The notes beneath the pieces were generated by a model. It saw nothing but the letters and a program-made list of their open reading frames with translations. It searched no databases and had not been told where the DNA came from. Both the position numbers and the translations under genes were made by a program. Below, in pieces: positions 25,103 to 35,269 of a stretch of 64,000 nucleotides of DNA. Location: positions 1-64,000 of the forward strand of contig CAKUGH010000001.1 of the NCBI GenBank assembly GCA_934654605.1, written 5' to 3'. Numbering within the stretch: the first letter of the stretch is position 1; each line of letters begins with the position of its first letter. Source of the stretch: an uncultured Collinsella sp. (GTDB lineage Bacteria; Actinomycetota; Coriobacteriia; Coriobacteriales; Coriobacteriaceae).

Positions 25103-26275
25103 GTGTATAGGCGCAAGATATCGACCGTGTTACAGCAAAGACTCATGGGGCCGCGTTCCTTTATTCAGGTGGTTATGGGTCCCAGACAAACTGGCAAGAC
25201 CACGGCCATCAAGCAGGCGGTCAAGGCTTGCGGGCTTCCGTGTCGCGTGGCGAGTGCCGACTCGCCGCGCGAACTCGCGGGGGATTGGATCGACCTTGAG
25301 TGGCGCCAGGCTCGGCAGCTGACAAGTAATGGCTCGCGTGCCATCCTTGTGCTCGACGAGATACAAAAGGTTACGGGTTGGTCCGAGACGGTCAAGGCCC
25401 TGTGGGACGAAGACTCTTGGAACGACACCGAGCTTCTTGTGGTGCTGTCCGGTTCGTCGAGCTTGCTTCTCGGCAGTGGGCTGACCGAATCGCTTGCGGG
25501 GCGATTTGAGCTACTGCGTTCGACGCATTGGAGCCTGTCTGAGATGTCCGAGGCGTTTGGCTATAGCTTCGAGGATTATCTGATGTTTGGCGGGTATCCG
25601 GGTGCCGCGATTCTCAAGAGCGATGTCAATCGTTGGCGAGAGTATATGCGCGATTCGATCGTGGAATCGACGATTTCGCGTGACGTATTGCAGATGGAAG
25701 ACGTGCGCAAGCCGGCGCTCATGCGAGCCCTCTTTGAGCTGGGTGCGCAGTATTCGGCGCAGGAGATATCGTATCGAAAACTGCTGGGGCAGCTCGACGA
25801 TAAGGGAAACACTGATACCGTGCGCCATTATCTTGATCTGCTGTCCAAGGCGGGCATGATGAGCGGGTTGCAAAAATACGACGCCAAGCAGGTGAGGTCG
25901 AGGGCAAGCTCGCCGCGACTGCTTGTGCATGATCCCTCATTAATGTTCTCGATGTGGCGCGGGACGGGTGACTTGTTGGCTGATTCTGCCCTGCGAGGGC
26001 ATTTGGTCGAAACTGCGGTGGGCGCCCGGCTCATCGCGCGTGCTCAAACAGAAGGCTTTGAGCTGTATTGGTGGCGTGAGGGTAATCTCGAGGTGGACTT
26101 TGTGGCGAAGCGCGGCGATGACGCCCTTGCGGCGGTCGAGGTGAAAAGCGGCCGCGTGTCCAAGAGCGGTATGACTGAGTTTTTGGCGCAGAACCCTCAG
26201 GCGAAGCCGATGATTGTGGGCGATCGTAACGTTTCGGTTGAGCAGTTCTTGCGGGATGAGGTGGAGCTGTTTTAG
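25103..26275 (+). CDS. AAA-type ATPase with DUF4143/PD-(D/E)XK-like C-terminus (second copy of family)
   Basis: This 390-residue protein has a P-loop GPRQTGKT near residue 28, a Walker B ILVLDEIQKV near 83 and an LSGSSS sensor-like motif. A middle helical domain (DUF4143) contains VRHYLDLLSKAGM, and a C-terminal nuclease-like site reads LEVDFVAKRG and AAVEVKSGR. A GTG start is chosen because AAAGGAGG lies 6 bases upstream. It is the same broad family as the gene at 586-1890, but the two share only motif-level similarity. Members are often annotated as ATPases of unknown or putative toxin/defence-related role; nothing here settles that. It stands alone with its own repeat-containing upstream region. 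Confidence 0.88.
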   Translation: MYRRKISTVLQQRLMGPRSFIQVVMGPRQTGKTTAIKQAVKACGLPCRVASADSPRELAGDWIDLEWRQARQLTSNGSRAILVLDEIQKVTGWSETVKALWDEDSWNDTELLVVLSGSSSLLLGSGLTESLAGRFELLRSTHWSLSEMSEAFGYSFEDYLMFGGYPGAAILKSDVNRWREYMRDSIVESTISRDVLQMEDVRKPALMRALFELGAQYSAQEISYRKLLGQLDDKGNTDTVRHYLDLLSKAGMMSGLQKYDAKQVRSRASSPRLLVHDPSLMFSMWRGTGDLLADSALRGHLVETAVGARLIARAQTEGFELYWWREGNLEVDFVAKRGDDALAAVEVKSGRVSKSGMTEFLAQNPQAKPMIVGDRNVSVEQFLRDEVELF

Positions 26276-26343
26276 CTGGTGATTGCTACGGCGCGGACGG
26301 GTCAAAGTGATCAGAAATGCAAGCCCCACTTACTTAAGATTTG

Positions 26344-26370
26344 GGACAAACAAATCTGATTACTTTGTCC
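26344..26370. repeat. Small hairpin with CTGATTACTTTGT core
   Basis: GGACAAA and TTTGTCC pair around a 13-base loop. The segment CTGATTACTTTGT recurs in the hairpin at 42221-42265, so this is probably a member of a short dispersed palindromic repeat family. No gene is seen in 26276-26485. Confidence 0.5.
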
Positions 26371-26485
26371 TGTGGCGATGCCGGTTCTGTTGGCGCCGCA
26401 CTCGTGACAAAGCTCACTGGCGCGCCCCACCCGCTCCTGCGATGATGCAATCGTACCGGGCCGCGATCAACAGAAGGGCCGCCTC

Positions 26486-27424
26486 ATGACAGACATCGTC
26501 CACGTCGAAAATCTCGTCAAGCGCTATGACGACCTTATTGCGCTCGATCACTTTAATCTGAGCATCGCCCCCGGCGAGATCTTTGGCCTGCTGGGCCCCA
26601 ACGGCTCGGGCAAGACCACGTCCATCAACTGCATCCTGCAGCTGCTCGCCTATGACAAGGGCACCATCGAGCTGTTCGGCGAGCCCATGACGCCCACCCG
26701 CTACGACCTTAAGCGCCGCATTGGCGTGGTGCCGCAGCAAGTGGCGGTGTTCGACGAGCTCACCGTGCGCGAGAACATCGACTACTTCTGCAGCCTCTAC
26801 GTCAACGACCGCAAGCGCCGCCGCGCGCTGGTGGATGAGGCGATCGACTTTGTCGGCCTGGGCGACTTTACCAAGTTCCGCCCCGGCAAGCTTTCGGGCG
26901 GCCTGGCGCGTCGCCTTAACATCGCCTGCGGTATCGCGCACAAGCCCGAGCTCATCTTCTTCGACGAGCCCACGGTGGCGGTCGACCCGCAAAGCCGCAA
27001 CGCCATCCTGGAGGGCATCTGCCGCCTGCGCGACGAAGGCGCCACGGTGGTGTATACCAGCCATTACATGGAGGAAGTCGAGCAGATCTGCAGCCGCATC
27101 ATGATCATGGACGGCGGACGCGTGCTGGCGCAGGGCACCAACGACGAACTCAAGCGCATGATCCAGATGGGCGAGCGCGTGACCGTCGAGGTCGGCACCG
27201 TCGAGCCCGCCACGGTCGAGCGGCTGCGCGCCCTCGAGCACGTGCTCAGCGTTGAGCTGTCCGGTGGCGAGCTCGTCTGCACCTGCGAAGCGAGCCCGCA
27301 CAACCTGGTCGACATCCTCGACACGCTGCGCGCCGCCGACGTGGCGCTCGGCCGCGTGTGGAGCGAGCCGCCGACCCTCAACGACGTGTTCCTCGAGATC
27401 ACCGGCCGCGAGCTGCGCGACTAG
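26486..27424 (+). CDS. ABC-2 exporter ATP-binding protein
   Basis: This 312-residue ATPase has Walker A GPNGSGKT near residue 38, Q-loop VVPQQV, signature LSGGLARR (L in place of the usual Q), Walker B LIFFDEPT and the switch TSHYMEEVE. The C-terminal ~80 residues are the regulatory extension seen in DrrA/CcmA-like exporters. It is followed after 9 bases by two permease genes, so the three form one exporter, likely for a drug, peptide or lipid. Confidence 0.92.
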   Translation: MTDIVHVENLVKRYDDLIALDHFNLSIAPGEIFGLLGPNGSGKTTSINCILQLLAYDKGTIELFGEPMTPTRYDLKRRIGVVPQQVAVFDELTVRENIDYFCSLYVNDRKRRRALVDEAIDFVGLGDFTKFRPGKLSGGLARRLNIACGIAHKPELIFFDEPTVAVDPQSRNAILEGICRLRDEGATVVYTSHYMEEVEQICSRIMIMDGGRVLAQGTNDELKRMIQMGERVTVEVGTVEPATVERLRALEHVLSVELSGGELVCTCEASPHNLVDILDTLRAADVALGRVWSEPPTLNDVFLEITGRELRD

Positions 27425-27433
27425 GGGGCGGCC

Positions 27434-28621
27434 ATGTTCAACACCATCATCATCACGCTCAAGACACTGTTGCGTCGGCCGAGCACGTGGGTCTGGGGTG
27501 CGGTCTTTCCCGTTGCGCTTTCCACGATGTTCATGTTTATGTTTGCGAACCTGAGCTCCGACGGCAAGGTCGACCCGGTGCCGGTTGCCGTTGTCGCCGA
27601 CGAAGCCTGGGACGCTTCGACCTTTAAGGATGTGGCGACATCGCTCGCCAAGGAGGGCGACGATCAGCTGCTCGATGTGGGCGAGTACGAAGACTTGGCT
27701 GCCGCGCGCAAGGCGCTCAAGGCCGGCGAAGTCGCGGGCATCTACGCGGTCGATGCCGCGGGCACGCCCAAGCTCACGCTGCTCTCGAGCTACGACAGCT
27801 CGCGCGCGTCCACGGTGCTCGTCGACCGCAGCATTCTGGAAACGGTGGCAAGCTCCTATACGCAAAATGCCGAGCTCATGGCACAGATTGCCCAAGACGA
27901 TCCGGCGGCGCTTGCCGATCCGGAGGCGGTCGCCCGCGCCCTGTCGCTCGAGGGCGGAACCCGTCGCGTGAGTCTGACGCGCACCACGCCCGACGGCACG
28001 ACCATTTACTATTACGCGCTCTTTGGTCTGGTCGCGATGATGTCTGCCGAGTTTGCCGCCTTGAGCGTCGTCGACCTGCAGCCCAATCTGTCGGGCCTTG
28101 GCGCGCGCCGCTGCGTGGGTGGTCTTTCCAAGACGGCGTCGCTGTCCGGTATCTTTATCGGCTCGTGGCTTGTCTCCTTTGCCTCGATGGCGGTCGCGAT
28201 TGGCTACGTGCGTCTGGTCGTTGACGTCGACTTTGGCGGGCGCGAGGGGCTGTGCCTGGTGGGCGGCGCCGCATCCGCGCTTGCGGCGACGGGCCTGGGG
28301 CTCTTTGTGGGCACGCTGCCCGTTAAGGGAGGCAAGGCGTCCAAGTCGGGCATCCTCACGGGTTTCGCCACCACGTGCGCCCTGTTCGCCGGCCTCTACG
28401 GCGAGCCGGCGATGGCGCTTGCCGACGACGTCGCCCGCGCCTGCCCGGCCGAGTGCTGGCTCAACCCCGTCAAGCTCATCTGTGACATGTTCAACCGCCT
28501 GTATTTCTTTGAGGACCTGGGGCCGTTTGCCGTGCGCGCTGGCGCGCTTGTCCTTATGACCCTGGTGTTTGTCGTCGCCGCTACGCTGATCTTTGGAAGG
28601 AGCCGCTATGAGCACCTTTAA
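27434..28621 (+). CDS. ABC-2 type transporter permease 1
   Basis: This 395-residue protein has one N-terminal membrane helix (about 18-38), an extracellular domain of about 150 residues, then five C-terminal helices (about 190-395). This is the ABC2_membrane_3 arrangement of YhgE/Pip-like and drug-exporter permeases. It ends in a basic FGRSRYEHL tail and overlaps the next gene by 14 bases, so the two permeases are probably made in equal amounts and pair as a heterodimer. Confidence 0.88.
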   Translation: MFNTIIITLKTLLRRPSTWVWGAVFPVALSTMFMFMFANLSSDGKVDPVPVAVVADEAWDASTFKDVATSLAKEGDDQLLDVGEYEDLAAARKALKAGEVAGIYAVDAAGTPKLTLLSSYDSSRASTVLVDRSILETVASSYTQNAELMAQIAQDDPAALADPEAVARALSLEGGTRRVSLTRTTPDGTTIYYYALFGLVAMMSAEFAALSVVDLQPNLSGLGARRCVGGLSKTASLSGIFIGSWLVSFASMAVAIGYVRLVVDVDFGGREGLCLVGGAASALAATGLGLFVGTLPVKGGKASKSGILTGFATTCALFAGLYGEPAMALADDVARACPAECWLNPVKLICDMFNRLYFFEDLGPFAVRAGALVLMTLVFVVAATLIFGRSRYEHL

Positions 28622-29813
28622 GACTGCGCTTCGCATGGCGCTGGCGCACCCGTTCTACCTGCTCATCTATACGGTGTTCATCTCGCTCATGGGCGTGTTC
28701 ATCGCGGCATCGGTGAGCTGGAACTCGTCGCAGCTCACCGAATACAAGCCCTACGACGCCAACGTGATCGTGGTCGATCGCGACAACAGCGACCTTTCGC
28801 GTGCGCTCACCAAGCACCTGGGTGCACGCTTTGAACTGGTCACGGGCGTCGGCGACGACACGTACGACCTTGCGGACGCGCTCTCCAAAAGCAATAGTGC
28901 CAAGGGCAGCGCCGACTGCGTGTTCTTTATTCCGGAGGGGTTTGAGGACGATCTTGTTGCGGCCGCCCGTGCGGGGGAGGCCCTGCCCAAGCTCGATGTG
29001 ACCTACGGCGCCGGCACCATGGCGGCAGCGCTCTCGTCTGCCGAGGCCTCGCGCTGGATCTCGCTTGCGGGTGCTGCGGCGGCACTTGAGCCAGCTGTCT
29101 CCAACGGTGACGTCGCCAAGGCCGCCGAGCATGCTGCCGCCAAGCGCGCCGAGGTCCAGATCGAGCAGGTCAAGGTCGAATCGACTGCCGTCGCCCCACT
29201 CGAGTCGTATTTTAACTTTGGCGCGTACGCGATCATCTCGTCGGTCATCGTGTCGGTGGGATTGGTGTTCTCGGGCATGAACGAGCCCGAGCGCGTGCGC
29301 CGTATGGAGGCCGGTCCTGTCTCCGAGCGCCAACGTTCGCTCGCCGTGTTCGCGGCCGCCGCGGTGCTCACCGTCTGCATCTGGTTTGTGTCGAGCATGA
29401 TGGGCGTCGTGGGCTTTGCCGGCGCGGTTGCCGAGGTCGGCGTGGGTCGTGTGTGTCTGGCGCTGGCGGCGACGTTTGCCCTGGCGTGCATGCCGCTGGC
29501 CGTTGGCTTTACGCTGTCGAGCTTGGGCGCGCGCGAGGAGCTGCTCAACGGCGTGGGCAATCTGCTCGGCATGCTCATGACGTTTTTGGGCGGCGCCTGG
29601 ATGCCGCTGTCGCTCATGGGCTCGGCCGTGCAGACCGCGGCGCATTTTGTGCCGACGTATTGGGTGAACGACGCGATTGGCAAGGCGCTCGCCGCGGACC
29701 TGACGCCTGCCGTGCTGGGCGACATCGCCTGCGACCTGGGCGTCACCGTGCTCTTCGCCGCCGCCATCGCCGCCGTAGGCCTAGCCCTCACCCACACCAA
29801 AGCCCGAGCCTAG
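28608..29813 (+). CDS. ABC-2 type transporter permease 2
   Basis: This 401-residue protein has the same topology as its neighbour: an N-terminal helix (about 12-35), an extracellular domain with several acidic stretches, and C-terminal helices from about 210. The ATG at 28608 is chosen for its GGAAGGAG site inside the end of the preceding gene; the frame is open further upstream but without a ribosome site. It is the third gene of the exporter operon. A REP-like repeat block follows the stop. Confidence 0.88.
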   Translation: MSTFKTALRMALAHPFYLLIYTVFISLMGVFIAASVSWNSSQLTEYKPYDANVIVVDRDNSDLSRALTKHLGARFELVTGVGDDTYDLADALSKSNSAKGSADCVFFIPEGFEDDLVAAARAGEALPKLDVTYGAGTMAAALSSAEASRWISLAGAAAALEPAVSNGDVAKAAEHAAAKRAEVQIEQVKVESTAVAPLESYFNFGAYAIISSVIVSVGLVFSGMNEPERVRRMEAGPVSERQRSLAVFAAAAVLTVCIWFVSSMMGVVGFAGAVAEVGVGRVCLALAATFALACMPLAVGFTLSSLGAREELLNGVGNLLGMLMTFLGGAWMPLSLMGSAVQTAAHFVPTYWVNDAIGKALAADLTPAVLGDIACDLGVTVLFAAAIAAVGLALTHTKARA

Positions 29814-29822
29814 CCATCGGGT

Positions 29823-29994
29823 ACTCATTGGGGACAGACTTAAACGACTAGTCATTGGGGACGGTCTTTGCCAATCCGCCGGCTTGCCGGTCGGGTTGGC
29901 AAAGACTGTCCCCATCTGCCGGCCTTTGGGAACCACTCATTGGGGACAGACTTAAATGAGCGATTTCACTCATTTAAGTCTGTCCCCAATGAGT
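29823..29994. repeat. REP-like palindromic repeat cluster (GGGGACAG family)
   Basis: ACTCATTGGGGACAGACTTAA occurs at 29823 and 29935 and inverted at 29969-29994. The last two form a hairpin with perfect 26-bp arms and an 8-base loop. Between them, 29852-29914 is a second large hairpin starting TCATTGGGGACGGTC. The same units reappear at 33480-33721. They lie between two transporter operons and may act as a transcript end. Confidence 0.8.
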
Positions 29995-30089
29995 AGGTTG
30001 GAAAAAATCCTGCCCGCCGCTTAAAAATAGTTCGCCGGGGTTTACTATTACCCTAGAAAAGTAGCAACAGGCTAACAATGGGGAATAGC

Positions 30090-30803
<714 letters not shown>

Positions 30804-30811
30804 GCGGCGCC

Positions 30812-33478
30812 ATGTCACCTCTCGCAAAACGACTCCCGCGCGAGCTGCGCCGCAATATCGGCAAGTACCTGGGCATCTTCTTGCTTATGTGCGGAAGCAT
30901 CGCCCTCACGTCGGGCTTTTTGCTCGCGGCACATTCCATCGGCTGCCTTATCGACGACATGCGCGACGCGTACACGATCGAGGACGGTCGTCTGACCACG
31001 GCGTTCGAGGCCACTGACGACCAGCTCAAGGCTGCTGAGGACGCGGCCAACGACGTCGGTGGCATCACGCTCTACAAGGACTTCTCCATCGATGCCATCA
31101 TCAAAAAGGCGTCCGGCGATGACGGCACCAAGCGCACCCTGCGCACCTACGCGCACCGCACCAAGGTCAACATCGCGTCCTACTGCGAAGGCAAGCAGCC
31201 CCGCGCGGACGATGAGGTGGCCATCGACCGCGTCTTTGCCACCAACAACGATCTTGCCGTGGGCGATAAGGTGAAGCTCGAGGGACGCACCTACACCATC
31301 TGCGGCATCATGACCCAGCCCGATAGCCAAGCGCTGTTCCTCAACAATTCCGACTTTACGGTGAACACCATCACCTATGGCGTGGCCGAGGTCACCGACG
31401 CCGGTTTTGCCGCGCTCGAGGACGCCGGCGGCGCGCCCGCCTACACCTACTCCTTTACCTTTAGCGACCGCGACCTCTCCACTGCGGACCGTATCGATGC
31501 CGAGCAGGATATGGTCGAGGCGCTGACGGATGCCGATGCGCGCGTGGACGACCTGACCGATGCCGATTCCAACCAGGGCATTGGCTATGCGCGCGACGAC
31601 GTGGACGGCGACTCCATGATGTGGACGACGCTGCTTGACATCATCATCGTGATCATGGCGTTCGTCTTTGTGGTGCTCACCGACGCCACCATCGAGGAGG
31701 AGAGTGCCATCATCGGCACGCTGCTCGCCAGCGGCTATCGCCGCCGCGAGATTGTGCTGCACTACCTTGCGCTTCCCGCCATTGTGGGCGTGCTCGCGTC
31801 GCTGTTGGGCACCGCGCTCGGCGTTGCGTTCTTTACCGAGCCCATGCGCAGCCTCTATTACGGCTCGTACAGCCTGCCGCCCTTCCAGGTGTACTGGAGC
31901 TGGGAGATCTTTGTGAAGTGCGCCGTGGTTCCCGCCGCCGCGCTCATCCTCATTACGCTCGTGGGCCTGATGCGCAAGATGGGCAAGACCCCGCTGCAGT
32001 TTCTTCGTCACGAGGCAGGCGGCAAGTCGGGCACCAAGCGCGGTTTTCAGCTTCCGGAGCGCATGGGCTTTGTCTCTCGCTTCCGCCTGCGCATCTTCCT
32101 GCGCAACCTGGGCAACTTCGCCACGCTCTTCGTAGGAATAGCGTTTGCGTCGCTGCTGCTCCTCTTTGGCCTGGCGATTCTGCCCACGATGACCCACTAC
32201 GCGGATAATCTGGAAACGAGCCTGGTTGCCGAGCATCAGTACACGCTCAAGGCGCCGCTGGAGCTTGAGGGCACCGCCGAGGAGCGCGAACAGTGGTCGG
32301 CGCTCGAGCGCTTGCGGTCGGTCGACGGCGCGCTGCTTTCTGCCGCTCAGGATGCAGATGACGAGCTTGACGACGCGGTCGATGCCGCGCAGACGGCTGC
32401 CGATGCCGCGACCAACTCTCCGTCTGCCGAGAACCTGGCCGCGGCGCAGGACGCGCTCGCAACGGTTCAGGATAAGAAGGACGCGCTTTACGCATGCCTC
32501 GACGATCTTGCCTATGCTCTTGGCTGCGACCGCGACGAGACCATCAATCTGATCGACAAGGCCTCTAAGATCGACACTGACAACGACGATATCCACCCGG
32601 TCAATACGACTGACAACGGCGCGGGCGCAATCGCGCAGGCCGAGAAATATGCCGTTTACCAGCTGCAATACGGCCGCGGCGATGATAATGGCGAGGAGAC
32701 GATTTCTGTCTACGGCATCTCGGCAAACTCGCGCTACTGGAAGGGCCTCAACATCGGCGACGGACACGTCGTCTTTGGCGGCGGCCTGCTCGATAAGTTT
32801 GGCTGGAGCGAGGGACAGAAGGTCGAGCTTCGCGACAAGTACGAGGCTCGGGATTATTCCCTTGAGTACGCGGGCAAGGACTGTGCCTGGGGCTCCAAGT
32901 CGGACATGAATATCTATATGAGTATCGACGACTTTAACGAGCTGTTCGGCAACGACGCCGCCTACTTTAACGGCTATGTGAGCGACGAGAAGCTCGACCT
33001 CGATGCTCGTTACTTTGCCGGCGACACCACGCCCGACGACATGCGCGCCGTGGGTGATCAGTTCATCGGCATGATGAGCAAAATGATCGGAATGATGATC
33101 GGGCTCGCGGTGTTTATCTTCCTGCTGTTTATGTATCTGCTGACCAAAGCGGTGATCGACCATAGCGCCCGGTCGATCAGCTACATGAAGGTCTTTGGCT
33201 ATCGCGATGGCGAGATTTCGCACCTGTACATCCGCTCGATCACGCTGTGCGTGGCGGCGTCGCTCGTGCTGAGCCTGCCCGTGATCATCGGCTCGCTTAC
33301 GGCCATCTTCCGCTCTATGCTGCTCGCCTACAACGGCAATATCGAGATCTACGTGCCCGCTTGGTCCATGGCGGCGTGTGTGGGCATTGGCTTTGCGACC
33401 TACCTGGTCGTGGCGCTGCTGCACACGCGCTCCATCAAACGCGTCCCCCTGGCCGAGGCCCTCAAGGTGCAAGAGTAG
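30812..33478 (+). CDS. FtsX-like ABC permease (888 residues)
   Basis: The protein has an N-terminal helix (about 18-42), an exported domain, a first FtsX block of three helices (about 270-395), a second single helix near 430-455, a long exported region and a final three-helix FtsX block (about 755-885). The second exported region contains a 90-residue alanine/aspartate-rich coiled-coil stretch (DDELDDAVDAAQTAADAA). This duplicated layout is found in permeases for lipoprotein release, antimicrobial-peptide resistance or cell-wall signalling. It is paired with the ATPase just upstream; no two-component system is adjacent. Confidence 0.9.
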   Translation: MSPLAKRLPRELRRNIGKYLGIFLLMCGSIALTSGFLLAAHSIGCLIDDMRDAYTIEDGRLTTAFEATDDQLKAAEDAANDVGGITLYKDFSIDAIIKKASGDDGTKRTLRTYAHRTKVNIASYCEGKQPRADDEVAIDRVFATNNDLAVGDKVKLEGRTYTICGIMTQPDSQALFLNNSDFTVNTITYGVAEVTDAGFAALEDAGGAPAYTYSFTFSDRDLSTADRIDAEQDMVEALTDADARVDDLTDADSNQGIGYARDDVDGDSMMWTTLLDIIIVIMAFVFVVLTDATIEEESAIIGTLLASGYRRREIVLHYLALPAIVGVLASLLGTALGVAFFTEPMRSLYYGSYSLPPFQVYWSWEIFVKCAVVPAAALILITLVGLMRKMGKTPLQFLRHEAGGKSGTKRGFQLPERMGFVSRFRLRIFLRNLGNFATLFVGIAFASLLLLFGLAILPTMTHYADNLETSLVAEHQYTLKAPLELEGTAEEREQWSALERLRSVDGALLSAAQDADDELDDAVDAAQTAADAATNSPSAENLAAAQDALATVQDKKDALYACLDDLAYALGCDRDETINLIDKASKIDTDNDDIHPVNTTDNGAGAIAQAEKYAVYQLQYGRGDDNGEETISVYGISANSRYWKGLNIGDGHVVFGGGLLDKFGWSEGQKVELRDKYEARDYSLEYAGKDCAWGSKSDMNIYMSIDDFNELFGNDAAYFNGYVSDEKLDLDARYFAGDTTPDDMRAVGDQFIGMMSKMIGMMIGLAVFIFLLFMYLLTKAVIDHSARSISYMKVFGYRDGEISHLYIRSITLCVAASLVLSLPVIIGSLTAIFRSMLLAYNGNIEIYVPAWSMAACVGIGFATYLVVALLHTRSIKRVPLAEALKVQE

Positions 33479-33479
33479 T

Positions 33480-33721
33480 CATCGGGGACGTTCTTAAACG
33501 ACTAGTCGTTGGGGACAGTCTTTGCCAGATCGTCGGCTCGCCGGTCGGGCTGGCAAGGACTGTCCCCAACTGCCGGCAGGAAGGGAACGTCCCTGGCTGC
33601 CAGGTGGCGGGTGGCGAAAGAGCGTCCCTACTCATTTAAGTCTGTCCCCAATGAGTGGTTTCAGTCATTTAAGTCTGTCCCCAATGAGTGCCGGCAGGAA
33701 AGGAACGTCCCTAACTGCCGG
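33480..33721. repeat. REP-like palindromic repeat cluster, second copy
   Basis: The cluster contains the same units as 29823-29994: a hairpin at 33508-33570 (GTTGGGGACAGTC with its complement) and two direct copies of CATTTAAGTCTGTCCCCAAT (near 33633 and 33666). It also has two copies of GGAACGTCCCT followed by a GCCGG word. No coding frame with a ribosome site is present in the 334-bp gap before the next gene. Confidence 0.8.
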
Positions 33722-33812
33722 ATGGCCCGTCGCCGTGCTTGACTTCGACCCCACTCCAATGGGTACCATCCTCTTATGTCTGTAACGTCATATAGACCGA
33801 GGGGATAGATCT

Positions 33813-35018
33813 ATGACCGCAACTGCACCCGCCGCGCCGGCCAAGGTGTACTTCACCAACCTGCGCACGCATGCTCGCGAGAGCCAGCTCGACAAGCTCA
33901 AGCGCCTCATCCGTCGCGCTGGCATCGAGCAGATTGACTTTGAGAACAAGTTCGTCGCCATCAAGATTCACTTTGGCGAGCTGGGCAACCTGAGCTTTTT
34001 GCGCCCCAACTACGCCCGCGCCGTCGCGGACGTCGTGAAGGAGCTGGGCGGCAAGCCCTTCCTTACCGACTGCAACACGCTCTACGTCGGCAGCCGCAAA
34101 AATGCGCTCGAGCACATCGACACCGCCTATCAGAATGGCTTCACCCCGTACGCCACGGGCTGTCAGATCATCATCGCCGACGGCCTCAAGGGCACCGACG
34201 AGGCGCTCGTCCCGGTCGAGGGCGGCGAGTATGTGCACGAGGCCAAGATCGGCCAGGCGCTCATGGATGCCGATATCGTGATCAGCCTCACCCATTTTAA
34301 GGGCCATGAGCAGGCCGGCTTTGGCGGCGCCATGAAGAACCTGGGCATGGGCGGCGGCAGCCGCGCCGGCAAGATGGAGCAGCACGCCGCCGGCAAGCCG
34401 AGCGTCGATATCACCAACTGCGTGGGCTGCCGTGCCTGCGAGCGCATCTGCGCGCACAACGCCATCTCGTTTGACGACACGCGCGAGCGTGAGCTTGCCA
34501 ACGGCAGCACCCGCACGGTTCACGTTGCCGCCATTGACCACGATCGCTGCGTGGGCTGCGGACGCTGCATTGCGGCGTGCAATCAGGATTGCATCAAGCC
34601 CGACTATGACGCCGCGGCCGACGTGCTCAACTACAAGATCGCCGAGTACACCAAGGCCATCGTCGACGGTCGCCCGAGCTTCCACATCTCGCTCGCCATG
34701 GACATTAGCCCCAACTGCGATTGCCATCCCGAGAACGACACGCCCATCGTCAACGACATCGGCATGTTCGCGAGCTTCGACCCGGTTGCCATCGACCAGG
34801 CCTGCGCCGATGCCGTCATGGCATCCGAGCCCCTGCCCAACACCGAGCTCACCGACAGCGCCGCTAAGATGGAGCACAACCACGAGCGCCTGGAGGGCGA
34901 GCAGGCACACGACCCCTTCTGCATCACGCATCCCGACACCGACTGGCGCGCGTGCATCGCGCACGCCGAGAAGATCGGCCTGGGCACGAGCGAGTACGAG
35001 CTCATCGAGGTCAAGTAG
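33813..35018 (+). CDS. DUF362-domain protein with two [4Fe-4S] ferredoxin motifs
   Basis: This 401-residue protein has an N-terminal DUF362 domain (FVAIKIHFGELGN, HFKGHEQAGFGGAMKNLGMG) and an inserted 2[4Fe-4S] ferredoxin at about 195-260 (CVGCRACERIC and CVGCGRCIAAC). A C-terminal half follows with DISPNCDCH and FDPVAIDQAC. The family is common in anaerobes and its substrate is undefined. GGGGATAGATCT before the ATG is a weak ribosome site. It is a single gene closed by the terminator at 35067-35104. Confidence 0.9.
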   Translation: MTATAPAAPAKVYFTNLRTHARESQLDKLKRLIRRAGIEQIDFENKFVAIKIHFGELGNLSFLRPNYARAVADVVKELGGKPFLTDCNTLYVGSRKNALEHIDTAYQNGFTPYATGCQIIIADGLKGTDEALVPVEGGEYVHEAKIGQALMDADIVISLTHFKGHEQAGFGGAMKNLGMGGGSRAGKMEQHAAGKPSVDITNCVGCRACERICAHNAISFDDTRERELANGSTRTVHVAAIDHDRCVGCGRCIAACNQDCIKPDYDAAADVLNYKIAEYTKAIVDGRPSFHISLAMDISPNCDCHPENDTPIVNDIGMFASFDPVAIDQACADAVMASEPLPNTELTDSAAKMEHNHERLEGEQAHDPFCITHPDTDWRACIAHAEKIGLGTSEYELIEVK

Positions 35019-35066
35019 CGCCAGACTATTGGACAAATCGCGCACTTTTGTTGCGTAACGTAAACT

Positions 35067-35104
35067 AAAACCGCCCGTGAGCGCTGCGCTCACGGGCGGT
35101 TTTT
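35067..35104 (+). terminator. Intrinsic terminator after DUF362 gene
   Basis: AAAACCGCCCGTGAGCGC pairs with its complement around a short loop and runs into TTTTT. The stem of about 17 bp and both A- and T-tails make it a likely bidirectional terminator between the converging genes. Confidence 0.92.
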
Positions 35105-35231
35105 CGGAAGTGCGGGGAAAAATCGAATACCGCCGACCACAAGCCCATTTTTGACAACAAAACCCCTGATAAATTGTTGGTAAAACCGCGGTCTGGTCGA
35201 GCTCTCCGAGATTTTCCCCGCACTTCCGAAA
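35102..35231. repeat. 130-bp element with 20-bp perfect terminal inverted repeats
   Basis: Bases 35102-35121 (TTTCGGAAGTGCGGGGAAAA) are the exact complement of 35212-35231. A nested partial hairpin (TTTTGACAACA versus TGTTGGTAAAA) lies near 35149-35185. There is no coding frame. It directly abuts the terminator and lies in a convergent gene gap, like two other elements in this window. Confidence 0.75.
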
Positions 35232-35269
35232 TCATAGGGTCATGAAGGGTCGCAGACGCTGCTATTTGC

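Noticed and set aside
26414-28636. 740-codon open frame on the minus strand
   Set aside because: It covers the ABC ATPase and permease genes on the other strand; its composition (R, H and A-rich) is that of an antisense frame.
30815-33472. 885-codon open frame on the minus strand
   Set aside because: It is opposite the FtsX-type permease gene, has no recognisable domains, and is explained by GC-rich third positions.
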